Program-made: the position numbers and the translations under genes
The notes under the pieces: model-generated
The model's input: the letters and a program-made list of their open reading frames with translations, nothing else
What the model was told of the DNA's origin: nothing
Database searches by the model: none
Assembly: GCA_016124495.1 (NCBI GenBank)
Contig: WGNP01000015.1
Coordinates: forward strand, 1 to 64,000
Direction of reading: 5' to 3'
DNA length: 64,000 nt
Source of the DNA: Hyphomonas sp.
Lineage (GTDB): Bacteria > Pseudomonadota > Alphaproteobacteria > Caulobacterales > Hyphomonadaceae
In this document: in pieces, positions 53,374 through 62,877 of the stretch
Layout of the letters: the number at the start of each line of letters is the position of its first letter
How positions within the stretch are numbered: the first letter of the stretch is position 1

Positions 53374-53751
53374 ATGACCCGAGATTTAAGATTGCGCACT
53401 GCTGCGGCGCTGCTTTGCTTTGCGCTGCCATTGGGAGCACTTTCGGCCTGCACAAATACGGGCGTATCGCCGGGGCCGGCATCTGGCCTGGCTGCACCCA
53501 CCTTGCCCGGTCAGGAAATTGCCACGCGCCTTTGCTCCGGCTGTCATGCGATTGGCCGGACGGACGAAAGTCCGCACCCGGACTCATTGCCTTTCCGCTC
53601 GATTTCACTTCGCTATCCGGTTCGCAGTCTTGAGGAGGCTCTTGGGGAGGGAATCTTTGTGGGGCATCCTGATATGCCGCCGTTCCAGCTGGAGCCGGAT
53701 GATATCGACGATCTGCTCGACTATATCGAAGCCATTCAGGATCCGGCCTGA
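53374..53751 (+). CDS. Small c-type cytochrome, lipoprotein
   Basis: A 125-residue protein with a lipobox LSAC at 23-26 and one haem motif CSGCH at 54-58. GHPDMPPFQLEPDDIDDLLDYIEAI contains the axial Met and the closing helix of a class I cytochrome c. It should carry electrons in the periplasm. A TTG at 53362 in the preceding gene's last codons is an alternative start. Confidence 0.83.
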   Translation: MTRDLRLRTAAALLCFALPLGALSACTNTGVSPGPASGLAAPTLPGQEIATRLCSGCHAIGRTDESPHPDSLPFRSISLRYPVRSLEEALGEGIFVGHPDMPPFQLEPDDIDDLLDYIEAIQDPA

Positions 53752-53764
53752 GGCAACGTGCGAA

Positions 53765-54050
53765 AATAGTTGTCTCCGAACGGTTCATCGATATCGGCCG
53801 GTGGACATCAGCCGGGCGGATGGCGCATTTCATTCTGGAGCATGGCAGACGCCTTCGGCTTTCCGGGATCGGAACAGTTCCGGGTTTCCCTGTCCGCTCA
53901 CGCAATACCAGCCCGGCGACGCGCTGGGCCTGACATCGATCCATGTGAACCGGGTGTTGAGGGAGCTGCTGACGTCGGGGCCCGCGCATCATCAACGCGG
54001 CTGGATCAGCCTACTGAATACCGACGAGCTGGTCGCGGGTCGCCGGATTT
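53765..54050 (+). pseudogene. Broken Crp/Fnr-family regulator (C-terminal part)
   Basis: One frame reads VVSERFIDIGRWTSAGRMAHFILEHGRRLRLSG (the dimer helix of Crp/Fnr). About 53880-53910 the similarity moves to another frame, which reads PLTQYQPGDALGLTSIHVNRVLRELL, the typical DNA-binding helix-turn-helix, followed by GWISLLNTDELV. The effector domain is missing. At least one frameshift and a large deletion make it inactive. It lies just after the stress-protein and cytochrome genes, which such regulators often control. Confidence 0.65.
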
Positions 54051-54444
54051 AGCGTCGGCTACCTGCGTGGGACGGGCGCGGCGCGCGCGTTGCTTCTTCC
54101 GATTAGCGGCCGGCTTCGCAATCGTTGCCCGCCTTCTGCGCTTTTTCCGCCAACTGATAATGCTTCAGCGCATTGGCCTTGTTGCGCCCTTCCGGCGCCT
54201 TATGCCAGGGCGACTTCACGGCCTCCATCCTGCTGGTGATGCCGGACTGGTTTCCCTCGCCCGTCCTGGCTCCCCCCGGTAGCGCGCCATGGCCTTCGTG
54301 CCGTGATGTGCCCGGACGCCGGAACAGGCGCCGGCAGCACGAACGGTTTGCGAGGGATCGCCAGGCTGAGGTCAACGTAACCCCTGCCCTGCCGGCGGGC
54401 GTTGAGGCAGGCTGGTTTCGGGCCAAATGGTAACCCAGCGGCGT
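54051..54444. other. Gene-poor stretch with a minus-strand fragment
   Basis: A minus-strand frame ends at 54103 with KANALKHYQLAEKAQKAGNDC, which looks like the end of a small helical protein. The upstream part of that frame has no plausible start or family. Nothing else was recognised. Confidence 0.35.
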
Positions 54445-55188
54445 TTATTGGGCTTCGATCGACAGGATGACCGGCTCCAGGAACGCCGCCAGCGGCGCCG
54501 AGATCACGACAACTCCCTCCCTGGTCGGATGAAGTCCGTCAGGCTGCAGGAGCGAGGGATCGCCTTCGATGTGTCCGAGCAAGGAGGGATAGTAGGGTAC
54601 GGCGTGCGCGGCGGCGAGTTCAGGATAGATGTCCGCGTAGGCGGCTTCCCGGCTGCCGGGCTGCAGGGCGCCGCGCGGCGTGAGGCCGACGAGGACGGCT
54701 GGGATGCCGGCGGCTTTTGCGCGGTCCAGGATGGCGGCGAGATTGGCGCGGGCGATGTCTGGCGGCACGCCCATCAGGAAGTCGTTAGCCCCGAGCGCGA
54801 CGACGAGCAGATCCGGCTCGGCGGCGACAACGCTCCAGTCGAACCGGGCGAGGCCGTTGGCCGTCGTGTCACCGGACACGCCGGCATTGATGGCGACTGC
54901 CTCGACCCCGTTGGCTCGCCAGATGGCTTCGACCTGTTCCGGCAGCGCGTCTTCCGGCTGCAGGCCAAATCCCGCTGTCAGGCTGTCGCCGAGAAACACA
55001 ACGACTTTCGCGTCGCTGGAAATTTCAGGTTCAGCCGGCGCCGCCTCGTGGGCCGCCCGGCCGGGCGCAGGCGACGCGGACAGCTCTGCGGGCTGACCGC
55101 ACGCGGCCAGAAATATCGCCGCAATGGCGACAAATGCGGCAGGAAAGGGGGATGGCCCTTGCCGGGCTTGCGGGGCAAACGAGTTCAT
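54445..55188 (-). CDS. GDSL-type arylesterase/lysophospholipase (TesA-like), lipoprotein
   Basis: A 247-residue SGNH hydrolase. A signal peptide ends IFLAAC (Cys30). GDSL lies at 67-70 within VVFLGDSLTAGFGL, ALGANDFLMG has the Asn of block III, and PDGLHPTREG carries the catalytic Asp and His. It is divergent from ybbA with 66 bases between, the same order as tesA-ybbA-ybbP in other proteobacteria. ATG 55188 gives a proper signal peptide; the frame is open much further upstream, opposite ybbA. Confidence 0.9.
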   Translation of the reverse strand: MNSFAPQARQGPSPFPAAFVAIAAIFLAACGQPAELSASPAPGRAAHEAAPAEPEISSDAKVVVFLGDSLTAGFGLQPEDALPEQVEAIWRANGVEAVAINAGVSGDTTANGLARFDWSVVAAEPDLLVVALGANDFLMGVPPDIARANLAAILDRAKAAGIPAVLVGLTPRGALQPGSREAAYADIYPELAAAHAVPYYPSLLGHIEGDPSLLQPDGLHPTREGVVVISAPLAAFLEPVILSIEAQ

Positions 55189-55254
55189 ACCTATCGATAG
55201 ACATCGCCTCCCCCGCTGACAATGTGCAACGGGCTCAACAGAAAGTGATTTTGA

Positions 55255-55935
55255 ATGGCTGAAGCGCTGCGACTGACCGGGGTTTGGCTGACGTTCCCGG
55301 CAGCCTCCGGTCCGGATGGATCGGCCTTGCTGGATGTATTGAAGGGTGTCGATTTTGTTGCACAGGACGGCGAAAGCGTTGCGGTTGTCGGGCCGTCCGG
55401 TTCGGGCAAGTCGTCGCTGATTGCGGTTGCTGCCGGGCTGGAGCGCGCCAGCCGGGGCCAGGTCACCCTGCTGGGCGAGCGGATCGAGACCTATGGAGAA
55501 GATCAGCTGGCCAGGCTGCGCCGGGGCCGGGTCAGCATGGTGTTCCAGTCCTTCCATCTGCTGGAGACCATGACGGCGTTCGACAATGTACGCGCGCCGC
55601 TTGAGATTGCCCGGCTCGACAAAGTGGACGCGCGCGCCAATGCGGCGCTCGACGCCGTCGGACTGAGCGCGCGGCGGCGGCATTATCCCGGGCAGTTGTC
55701 GGGCGGTGAGCGCCAGCGCGTCGCGGTTGCGCGGGCCCTCGCCTCTGATCCGGCGCTGGTGTTTGCCGATGAGCCTACGGGCAACCTGGACGCCGAAAGC
55801 GGACGGGTGGTCGCCGATCTGCTGTTTTCCATCGCCAGGGACCGGGGCTCGACGCTGGTGATCGTGACACATGACGCTGACCTCGCCGCGCGCGCCGGGC
55901 GGACCGTTCATATGCGCGATGGGCACATCGTATGA
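55255..55935 (+). CDS. ybbA: ABC transporter ATP-binding protein, YbbA-like
   Basis: A 226-residue ATPase of the LolD/MacB-type subfamily. Walker A GPSGSGKSS at 46-54, the Q loop in VFQSFHLLETM, signature LSGGERQRVAVARAL, Walker B and following LVFADEPTGNLD, and switch His in VTHD. It pairs with the FtsX-type permease, with which its stop overlaps in ATGA. The E. coli counterpart supports an export or release function for envelope lipids or toxic compounds that is still poorly defined. Confidence 0.92.
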   Translation: MAEALRLTGVWLTFPAASGPDGSALLDVLKGVDFVAQDGESVAVVGPSGSGKSSLIAVAAGLERASRGQVTLLGERIETYGEDQLARLRRGRVSMVFQSFHLLETMTAFDNVRAPLEIARLDKVDARANAALDAVGLSARRRHYPGQLSGGERQRVAVARALASDPALVFADEPTGNLDAESGRVVADLLFSIARDRGSTLVIVTHDADLAARAGRTVHMRDGHIV

Positions 55936-58463
55936 ACAGCGTGTCCTTCAAGCTTGCGCGCAGCGAGCTGTCCCGGGGCTTCAAGGGGTTCTGGATCTAT
56001 CTTGGCTGTCTGGCCCTCGGCACGGCAGCGATTGCGGCGGCGGGATCGGTAACCGAGACGTTTTCGCGAGGCGTCGCGGGCGAGGCTCGGGCCCTGCTCG
56101 GCGCGGATGCCCAGTTCACGACCGCGCAGCGCCGTCCAACGGCGCAGGAGCGGGCCTTTGCCGAAAGCCTGGGGGCGATTTCTGAAACGGTCTCGCTTGA
56201 CGTTATGGGCGCGGCCAACGACGTGCGGGCACAGGTCGATGTGCGGGCCGTCGATGGCAGCTATCCGCTGATCGGCAAGGCCGTGCTGTCGGGTTCTGAG
56301 GCCGACCTTCAGGCGGCGCTGGCCAGGCGCGGCGACCGCTGGGGCGTTGTGGTAACGCAGTCTTTCATCGACACGTTCGGTGTCGCGATAGGCGACCCGG
56401 TAGAGATCGGGCCGGTCGCAGGCATCGTAACGGCACGGCTTGATCTCTCGCCTGACCGGATCGGCACACCGGGCACATTCGGGCCTGAAGCCACGGTGGC
56501 GCTGGACGCAATGGCAGAGGCCGAGCGGCTGTCACCTGGCCAGCTGTTCCGGTCCAGCGTGCGGATCCTGTTCAAGCCCGGCCAGTCGTTTGCAGCGGCG
56601 CAGAAGACCTTCAATGCCACCTTTCCCGACGAGGGCATACGGCTGAGGGGGCCGGAAGATGCTGTCGACGGTCTGCAGAACCTCTTGCAGACCCTGAACA
56701 GCTTCCTCGCCGTGATCGGCATCGCCGCGCTGGTGGCGGGCGGCGTAGGCGTGGCGCAGGCGACGGCGGCGTTCCTCGACTCGCGCCGCCAGTCGATTGC
56801 CGTGCTGAAAGTGTTCGGTGCGGACGCGGCGACGATCCGGAGTGCGTATCTCCTGCAGCTGGGCGTGCTGGCAATTGTGGGCACGTTGGCAGGGACGGCG
56901 CTGGGCGCCGCGGCGCCTTATCTGCTGGCGATGTTCGCAGGCGGCGCGATTCCCATCCCGCAGGCGCTGGGGCTTTATCCGATGGCGTTGCTCAAGGCGC
57001 TGGCACTGGGTGTCCTGGCGGCGGCGGTGTTCGCCCTGCCCTCGATCGGACAGGCGCGGGCGACGCGGCCGGCTTCGCTGTTCCGGCGGACCGGCGATAC
57101 AGAGCGCAACACGGCGCCCTGGCTCGAACGCGGCTGGGCGATTGGCGCGGCCGCTGCGTTGGCAGGATTGGCCGTAGCCACCAGCTACCGCCCTGCCCTT
57201 ACGGCGATGATCCTTGTGGGCGCCGTGGTCACGGCGGGCGTGTTTGTCGTGGCAGCCTTGATTGTGACGCGGCTGGCGAAGGCCGCGTCGACGGGCGCGC
57301 GCGGGTTCTGGCGCCTGGCGCTGGCGAATCTGGGCGGGCCGGGCTCGCTCGCGCCGACCATCGTGCCGGCGCTGGGGCTGGGACTGGCGTTGCTGGTACT
57401 GGTTGTCTCGGTACAGACGAACCTGATCCGGCAGATCACCGACACCGCACCGGCCAACGCGCCATCGCTCGTCTTTTCGCAGATTCCGAATGCGAAGGTG
57501 GACAGTTTCAATGCCGTCCTGGCCGCGAACGGGGTCGATACGGACAATCCCGATGCCTACCGCCAGGCGCCGTTCCTCCTGGCACGCGTCACAGCGCTGA
57601 AAGGCAAGCCGCTGGTGGAAAGCGATGTGGCGGAATCCGAACGCTGGGTCGTGCGCGGTGAGACGAGCCTGACCTACTTTGCGCAGGCGCCGCCGGAGAC
57701 AGTGCTGGTGGCGGGCAGCTGGTGGGATCCGGACTATGCCGGGCCTTTGCTGGTATCGGTCGAGGAGGATGCCGCGAAGGGGTTGGGCGTTACGGTGGGC
57801 GATACGATCGGTTTCCGGATCGCCGGGCGCGAAGTGACCGCGGCGGTGGCCTCGCTGCGCAAGGTGGATTGGGGGACATTCGGGATCGGGTCGAACACAG
57901 CCTTCATTCTCTCGCCCGGAACACTGGAAGCGGCCAACCCGGCCTATGTCGCGATTGCAAGGGCAACGCCCGAACAGGAAAGCGCAATCATCGCAGCGCT
58001 GGGCGCCGGCCTGCGCGAAGTCGTGGTATTCCAGACGCGGCCTGCGCTGGAGACGGCGGCCCGGGTGTTCGGACAGATTGCCCTGGCGGTGAATGCCGCA
58101 GCCGGCATCGTGACGCTGGCGGGATTGCTCGTCCTCTTCGGGACATTTGCGTCGCTGGCCCAGAAGCGGCGGCGGGAAGCGGCGCTTCTGAAAGTGTTTG
58201 GCGCCTCCCGCGGCGAAATCCTGAGGCTCTATGCGACCGAGTTTGCCGTCGCGGCAGGAATCGCCGCGCTGGTGGGCACACTGATCGGTATCAGCGCGTC
58301 CTGGCCGATCGTGACCTTTGTGTTCGAGGCGACCTGGAGCCTGCCGTGGCAGCCGGCCGCGTGGGTAATGGGCGCAGCGGTTTCTGTTTCAGCTGCAGGC
58401 GGCGCGATGGTGGGGTTGTCGACGCTTTCCCGCACGCCCGCAGACGTTTTGCGGACGGCATGA
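55932..58463 (+). CDS. ybbP: FtsX-like permease, YbbP-like
   Basis: An 843-residue permease with about ten membrane segments: one at the N terminus (about 20-40), a periplasmic domain (about 45-240), a first FtsX unit (about 255-380 with SIAVLKVFGADAATIRSAYL), further helices, a second periplasmic domain, and a second FtsX unit (about 710-835 with EAALLKVFGASRGEILRLYATEF). The duplicated arrangement fits YbbP rather than the single-unit LolC/MacB types. Confidence 0.92.
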   Translation: MNSVSFKLARSELSRGFKGFWIYLGCLALGTAAIAAAGSVTETFSRGVAGEARALLGADAQFTTAQRRPTAQERAFAESLGAISETVSLDVMGAANDVRAQVDVRAVDGSYPLIGKAVLSGSEADLQAALARRGDRWGVVVTQSFIDTFGVAIGDPVEIGPVAGIVTARLDLSPDRIGTPGTFGPEATVALDAMAEAERLSPGQLFRSSVRILFKPGQSFAAAQKTFNATFPDEGIRLRGPEDAVDGLQNLLQTLNSFLAVIGIAALVAGGVGVAQATAAFLDSRRQSIAVLKVFGADAATIRSAYLLQLGVLAIVGTLAGTALGAAAPYLLAMFAGGAIPIPQALGLYPMALLKALALGVLAAAVFALPSIGQARATRPASLFRRTGDTERNTAPWLERGWAIGAAAALAGLAVATSYRPALTAMILVGAVVTAGVFVVAALIVTRLAKAASTGARGFWRLALANLGGPGSLAPTIVPALGLGLALLVLVVSVQTNLIRQITDTAPANAPSLVFSQIPNAKVDSFNAVLAANGVDTDNPDAYRQAPFLLARVTALKGKPLVESDVAESERWVVRGETSLTYFAQAPPETVLVAGSWWDPDYAGPLLVSVEEDAAKGLGVTVGDTIGFRIAGREVTAAVASLRKVDWGTFGIGSNTAFILSPGTLEAANPAYVAIARATPEQESAIIAALGAGLREVVVFQTRPALETAARVFGQIALAVNAAAGIVTLAGLLVLFGTFASLAQKRRREAALLKVFGASRGEILRLYATEFAVAAGIAALVGTLIGISASWPIVTFVFEATWSLPWQPAAWVMGAAVSVSAAGGAMVGLSTLSRTPADVLRTA

Positions 58464-58611
58464 CCGGCGCCATCAGGGCTGCCCTCCGACCCGCGCGCCA
58501 TTGCTGGTGCGGATGCGGGGTCATGAACATTTGATGGAACTTCGATCAGCGCCCCGCGTTATCTTCCCAACTGCAGTCCACTGGGAACTGCAGCTAACAA
58601 AGGAGAGAACA

Positions 58612-58764
58612 ATGAAGGTCAAATTCGCCGTTCCCGCGATGGCGCTTGCCGCCATGCTTCTGGCTGCGTGCAACACTGTTGATGGTGTCGGCAAGGACGT
58701 TGAAGCCGCTGGAGAGGGAATCCAGGAAGGCGCCGAAGCCGTCGAGGAAGACATCAAGGATTAG
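58612..58764 (+). CDS. Entericidin A/B-family lipoprotein
   Basis: A 50-residue protein with a lipoprotein signal ([11 protein letters not shown], Cys20) and the mature body [21 protein letters not shown], the entericidin pattern. Such peptides are small cell-envelope lipoproteins studied in E. coli as an antidote/toxin pair; here only one is present. AAAGGAGAG precedes ATG 58612. AACTGCAG occurs twice at 58569-58593, once each side of a short spacer, also as inverted CTGCAGT/ACTGCAG. Confidence 0.85.
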   Translation: MKVKFAVPAMALAAMLLAACNTVDGVGKDVEAAGEGIQEGAEAVEEDIKD

Positions 58765-58786
58765 GTCTGGCCGGCAGGCCATCCAG

Positions 58787-58813
58787 AGCGTGTCCCCGAA
58801 ACGGGGCACGCTT
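58787..58813 (+). terminator. Probable terminator after entericidin
   Basis: GCGTGTCCCCG and CGGGGCACGC form a stem with one unpaired base and a short AAA loop, followed by a short T run (CTTTG). The weak T run lowers confidence. Confidence 0.5.
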
Positions 58814-58988
58814 TGCGGTTAGCGCGCCAGATGAACGGGAAGGGTCCTCTCCGGAAGCCGGAAAATCACGAGGGGAACCGGGCAGGACAAAAGACCTGAT
58901 GCGGACTTTTTCTGGAACGTTTCCGAATCACCGGCGTTGTAACTTCATAGACTGCCTGAAGGGTCGGGCACATAAAATGGAGGCACAC

Positions 58989-59162
58989 ATGCTCGGTTGG
59001 GCACTGACATTTTTCGTACTGGCGATTATCGCTGCTTTGCTAGGATTCAGCGGCATCGCCGGCGCCGCTGCAGGAATCGCACAGCTCCTGTTTGTCGTTT
59101 TCCTCGTCCTTCTCGTGGTAACGTTCATTGTTCGTGCACTCCGGGGACGGAGCATAACCTGA
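58989..59162 (+). CDS. DUF1328 (YtjA) small membrane protein
   Basis: A 57-residue protein with two membrane helices: [22 protein letters not shown] and [22 protein letters not shown], cut here into two stretches. The [13 protein letters not shown] link between them is the DUF1328 signature. The role is unknown; genes of this kind are often found near stress-induced envelope genes. GGAGG lies five bases before ATG 58989, which decides against the ATG at 58977. Confidence 0.85.
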   Translation: MLGWALTFFVLAIIAALLGFSGIAGAAAGIAQLLFVVFLVLLVVTFIVRALRGRSIT

Positions 59163-59893
59163 ATTTCCCAGCGGTCCCTCCCCCCTCCTGCAAACCGCTG
59201 AGGAACCGGCACCGGCCAAGCTTCCCCCCACGTACGTCTGGCCGTGCGCCGACCGCCATCCAGTGAACCTGGATGGCGGTTTTTTTTGATCCGGTGTCCG
59301 GATTTCAGCCGTGCGGTTCGCGGCGCGGCATACCGGAAGACGACAGGCTTCGAAGGCTTGCGCACTTACGCCTGCTGCTCTGGCGGGACCCGAGATGAGG
59401 TCGCGCAAAGGAAAATGTGGCGCAATGTCCGCCGGCTTTGCCTGAGCGACGGCGAGGGCTGAAAAGCGATTGACGAGCGCCTCGGCAAAAGACGGGTGCT
59501 CGGGCGACGTGCGCGCGCTTATCCTGGTGATTGCACGGGGGAGCGCAAACGCACTCCTGAGCCGGTGACGCAGTCCAAGGGCGATCGTTTCGTATGTCAT
59601 GCGGCGGGAGACGGATCTGCGCGCGTCCTTTGAACCCAAGAGACCCCGGATGACGTATCCGGGAGCGGCGTTTAACGGGGGGACGCAGATATCCCACCAC
59701 CTGGGCGTGCCCCGCGAGCGGCAGGCAACTACCAGAGCATGACGGCAGGGCCAATGCCCGGCAGGCGGGGCGCTGAAGCCGGCTGCGGCTACCTTTTCTG
59801 GACCTGGCAGGCAGCACCTTCCCTCGCGCCATTGTTCCTTCAGTTTGTGTTGTGTGTATGATCGGCCAAAACACAGACATGCCGGGGAGAGAC
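59163..59893. other. About 730 bases without a credible gene
   Basis: Contains the strong terminator at 59253-59288. Minus-strand open frames over 59300-59890 have no family that I recognise; one runs straight across the terminator, which speaks against it. A promoter for the synthetase gene must lie near 59800-59880 but was not identified. Confidence 0.5.
59253..59288 (+). terminator. Strong rho-independent terminator
   Basis: A perfect 11-base stem CCGCCATCCAG (59253-59263) and CTGGATGGCGG (59269-59279) with a 5-base loop, followed by eight or nine T. It ends the DUF1328 transcript. Confidence 0.9.
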
Positions 59894-61591
59894 ATGCACT
59901 ACGGGGAACTTCAGAAGGCGCGCCAGGAACTGACGGGTCCGGGCGGTGCGTTCGAAATCGTGGAAGCGGACGTGCTTGGCCAACGGCTTCGTGTGTTCAA
60001 GAATGCGCCTGGAAGTATCCGCGAAGTCTGGCTGGCCACCGCGGCGTTCGCCGACCGCCCCTATCTGGTTTACGAGAATGAGCGCCTGTCCTATGGCGAC
60101 TCCCACGCTCAGGTGACCGCCATTGCGGCCTGGTTGTTTGCCCAGGGCGTGAAGCCCGGGGACCGGGTCGCGGTTGCGATGCGGAACTATCCGGAGTGGA
60201 TGCTGATCTACTGGGCGTGCGTCTCCATTGGCGTGGCCGTCGTCGGCATGAACGCCTGGTGGACAGCCGAGGAAATGGCTTACGGCCTTGAGGATTCGGC
60301 GCCGAAAGTCCTGTTCCTGGACGCCGAGCGGCTTGAGCGCCTGCGCGAACGTCCGGAACTGGCGGCGCGGCAAAAGCTGGTTGGAGTCCGTATGCCGTCC
60401 GCCGTGCCGGGTGTGACGCCCTGGTCAGACGTAATCGCGCATGGCGGCGTCATGCCGGAAGTGACGGTCGATCCCGATTCCGATGCCTGTATCTTCTACA
60501 CCTCCGGCACGACCGGCTTTCCCAAGGGCGCCCAGCTGACGCACCGTGGCTGTGTCGCGAACCTGATGAACATGATGTATGCGGGTGCCTCGTCGGCACT
60601 CGCCATGCAGCGCGCGACAGGCCTTGAGCCACCGGCGACGCCCCCGGTGCCGGTCACGCTGATCACAACACCGCTGTTCCATGTGACAGCCAATAACTGC
60701 GGCGCCTATGCGGCGACAGCCGCGGGCGGGACGCTCGTGCTGATGTATCGCTGGGACGCCGGAGAAGCGCTGCGCCTGATCGAGCGTGAACGGGTGAGCG
60801 GCATGAGCGGCGTACCGGTGATGGCCCGTGAGCTGATCAACCATCCGGACTTTGCCGCCACCGACACCTCAAGCCTGCTCGCCCTGTCCGGCGGCGGCGC
60901 GCAGGTGCCGCCGGACCTTGTGCACAAGATCGAGGCCAGGGTCGCCACAGCGCGGCCGGGCACCGGTTATGGCATGACAGAGACGTGCGGGATCATCACG
61001 TCGATTTCGGGCGACTTCTTTGTCGACAAGCCCGACAGCGCGGGCCCTTCAATGCCGAACTTCGAAGTGAAATGCGTTGACGATGACGGCAACATCGTCC
61101 CGGCCGGCCAGGTCGGCGAGCTGTGGGTGAAGGGTTCATCGGTGATCAAGGGCTATATCAACCGCCCGGAGGCCACGGCGTCTTCGATCACCGACGGATG
61201 GCTGCATACGGGCGACATCGCGCGCATCGACGAGCATGGCTTCATCTACATCGTGGACCGCAAGAAGGACATGGTGCTTCGCGGCGGCGAGAACGTATAC
61301 TGCGCGGAAGTCGAAGCGGTCATCTACCGCCACAGCGCGGTTGCCGAATGCTGCGTGTTCGGCGTACCGGACGAGCGGCTGGGCGAGGAAGTCGGCGTGG
61401 CGATCGTGCTGAAGGCAGGCGAAAGCCTGACGGACGCGGCTCTGCGCGAGCATTGCGCAGCGATCATGGCGAAGCACAAGATCCCGCGTTACGTCTGGTT
61501 CCAGGAAGAAGCCCTGCCGCGCAATGCGAGCGGCAAGTTTCTCAAGCGCGAACTGCGCGAGCGCCTCAGTTCGGACCTCCCGTCCGGCTGA
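59894..61591 (+). CDS. AMP-dependent acyl-CoA synthetase/ligase
   Basis: A 565-residue ANL-superfamily enzyme that activates a carboxylic acid as acyl-AMP and then acyl-CoA. The P loop is YTSGTTGFPKGAQLTHRG, followed by TTPLFHVTANN, the A5 motif TGYGMTETCG, the A7/A8 segments LHTGDIARIDEHGFIYIVDRKKDMVLRGGENVYCAEVE cut across the hinge, and the A10 Lys in NASGKFLKREL. The substrate may be a fatty, terpenoid or aromatic acid. GGGGAGAG lies just before ATG 59894. It converges on two acyl-CoA dehydrogenase genes, so a shared beta-oxidation route is likely. Confidence 0.9.
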   Translation: MHYGELQKARQELTGPGGAFEIVEADVLGQRLRVFKNAPGSIREVWLATAAFADRPYLVYENERLSYGDSHAQVTAIAAWLFAQGVKPGDRVAVAMRNYPEWMLIYWACVSIGVAVVGMNAWWTAEEMAYGLEDSAPKVLFLDAERLERLRERPELAARQKLVGVRMPSAVPGVTPWSDVIAHGGVMPEVTVDPDSDACIFYTSGTTGFPKGAQLTHRGCVANLMNMMYAGASSALAMQRATGLEPPATPPVPVTLITTPLFHVTANNCGAYAATAAGGTLVLMYRWDAGEALRLIERERVSGMSGVPVMARELINHPDFAATDTSSLLALSGGGAQVPPDLVHKIEARVATARPGTGYGMTETCGIITSISGDFFVDKPDSAGPSMPNFEVKCVDDDGNIVPAGQVGELWVKGSSVIKGYINRPEATASSITDGWLHTGDIARIDEHGFIYIVDRKKDMVLRGGENVYCAEVEAVIYRHSAVAECCVFGVPDERLGEEVGVAIVLKAGESLTDAALREHCAAIMAKHKIPRYVWFQEEALPRNASGKFLKRELRERLSSDLPSG

Positions 61592-61600
61592 GGCCTCCGG

Positions 61601-62860
61601 TCACTTTTTCTTGCGGCCGCTCGTCGGAATATCCTTGAACGGAACATCCTTGTCGACGCGGATGTCGCCGGGGAGACCGAGGACGCGTTCACCGATGATG
61701 TTGCGCAGGATTTCATCCGAGCCGCCCTCGATACGGGTAGCGGGCGAGCGCATCAGCATGGCCTGGAAGCGCCCCTGCTGCGGGCTGTCTTCATCCCAGA
61801 TGACACCCGCCTCACCCTGAAGGTCGAGCGCAAACATCGACAGGTCCTGCATCGTTGCGCCGGCCACCAGCTTGCCGATGGAGTTTTCCGGACCCGGTGT
61901 CTCGCCTTTCGATAAGGCGGAGATGGCACGCATGCCGGTGTACTTCAGGCCGCTCTGCCTGACCGCGATCTGGGCGAGCCGGGAGCGAACCGCTGAATCC
62001 TCCACTGCCGGACGGCCATCGATTTCTGCATCCATGCAGAAGCGGAACAGCTCCGGAAACCCGGTCGACATGCCGGACCCGATCGACAGGCGCTCGTTCA
62101 TCAGCGTGGTGAGCGAGACTTCCCAGCCCTGCCCCACGTCGCCGAGACGCTGGCTGTCCGGAATACGGACATCCGTGAAATAGACTTCGTTAAAGCTGGA
62201 CTGGCCATTCACCTGCTTGATCGGGCGCACCTCGACGCCGGGGCTCTTCATATCGAGGAAGAACATCGTCAGGCCCTTGTGCTTGGGCACATCAGGATTG
62301 GTGCGGGTGATCAGAAGGCCCCAGTCGGAGTACTGTGCGCCGCTGGTCCAGATCTTCTGGCCATTGACGATCCAATCGCCCGAACCGTCGTCAGCCTTTA
62401 CAGCGCGCGTGCGCAGGCCTGCAAGGTCAGAACCGCTCGCCGGCTCGGAGAACAGCTGGCACCAGATGTGCTCGCCGCTCGCCAGAGGCGGCAGCAGCTT
62501 GCGCTTATGTTCTTCGCTGGCCCAGCTCATGACGGTGGGGCCGCACATGCCGTGGCCGATAGTAAAGACACCGGTCAGCGCGGCGTAGGCGCCTTCTTCC
62601 TGACCCCAGATGACGCGCTCAATCGGCGTGCGGGCGGCGCCGCCGTATTCCTTCGGCCAGTGGAGGCAGGCCCAGCCGGCTTCCGCCTTCTTCTTCTGCC
62701 AGGCCTTGCCAGCCGCGATGGGGTCTTCACTGACCACGCCGTTCGAGCCGAAGCTGGCGCGCTTCAGTTCCTCTTCCAGGTGCTTTGGCGCATTAGCATC
62801 GATCCAGGCACGAACTTGCGTGCGGAAGGCAGCTTCCTCTACAGTATCTTCGAAATCCAT
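61601..62860 (-). CDS. Acyl-CoA dehydrogenase (FadE-like), larger partner
   Basis: A 419-residue flavoprotein with the acyl-CoA dehydrogenase fold: N-terminal helices (FEDTVEEAAFRTQVRAWIDANAPKHL, split), FAD site CQLFSEPASGSDLAGLRTRAV and WIVNGQKIWTSGAQYSDWGLL, and the C-terminal IEGGSDEILRNIIGERVLGLPGD. The IEGGSDEI motif carries no obvious catalytic Glu at the usual place, as in other members of the two-subunit steroid/long-chain type. It starts 18 bases after the stop of the second dehydrogenase, so they are cotranscribed and may form a heteromer. Confidence 0.93.
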   Translation of the reverse strand: MDFEDTVEEAAFRTQVRAWIDANAPKHLEEELKRASFGSNGVVSEDPIAAGKAWQKKKAEAGWACLHWPKEYGGAARTPIERVIWGQEEGAYAALTGVFTIGHGMCGPTVMSWASEEHKRKLLPPLASGEHIWCQLFSEPASGSDLAGLRTRAVKADDGSGDWIVNGQKIWTSGAQYSDWGLLITRTNPDVPKHKGLTMFFLDMKSPGVEVRPIKQVNGQSSFNEVYFTDVRIPDSQRLGDVGQGWEVSLTTLMNERLSIGSGMSTGFPELFRFCMDAEIDGRPAVEDSAVRSRLAQIAVRQSGLKYTGMRAISALSKGETPGPENSIGKLVAGATMQDLSMFALDLQGEAGVIWDEDSPQQGRFQAMLMRSPATRIEGGSDEILRNIIGERVLGLPGDIRVDKDVPFKDIPTSGRKKK

Positions 62861-62877
62861 GTCTCTTTCTCCTTCGC

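Noticed and set aside
59040..59639. Minus-strand frame of 199 codons after the DUF1328 gene
   Set aside because: It overlaps the DUF1328 gene and runs across a strong terminator. No family was recognised, so it is left as unresolved DNA.
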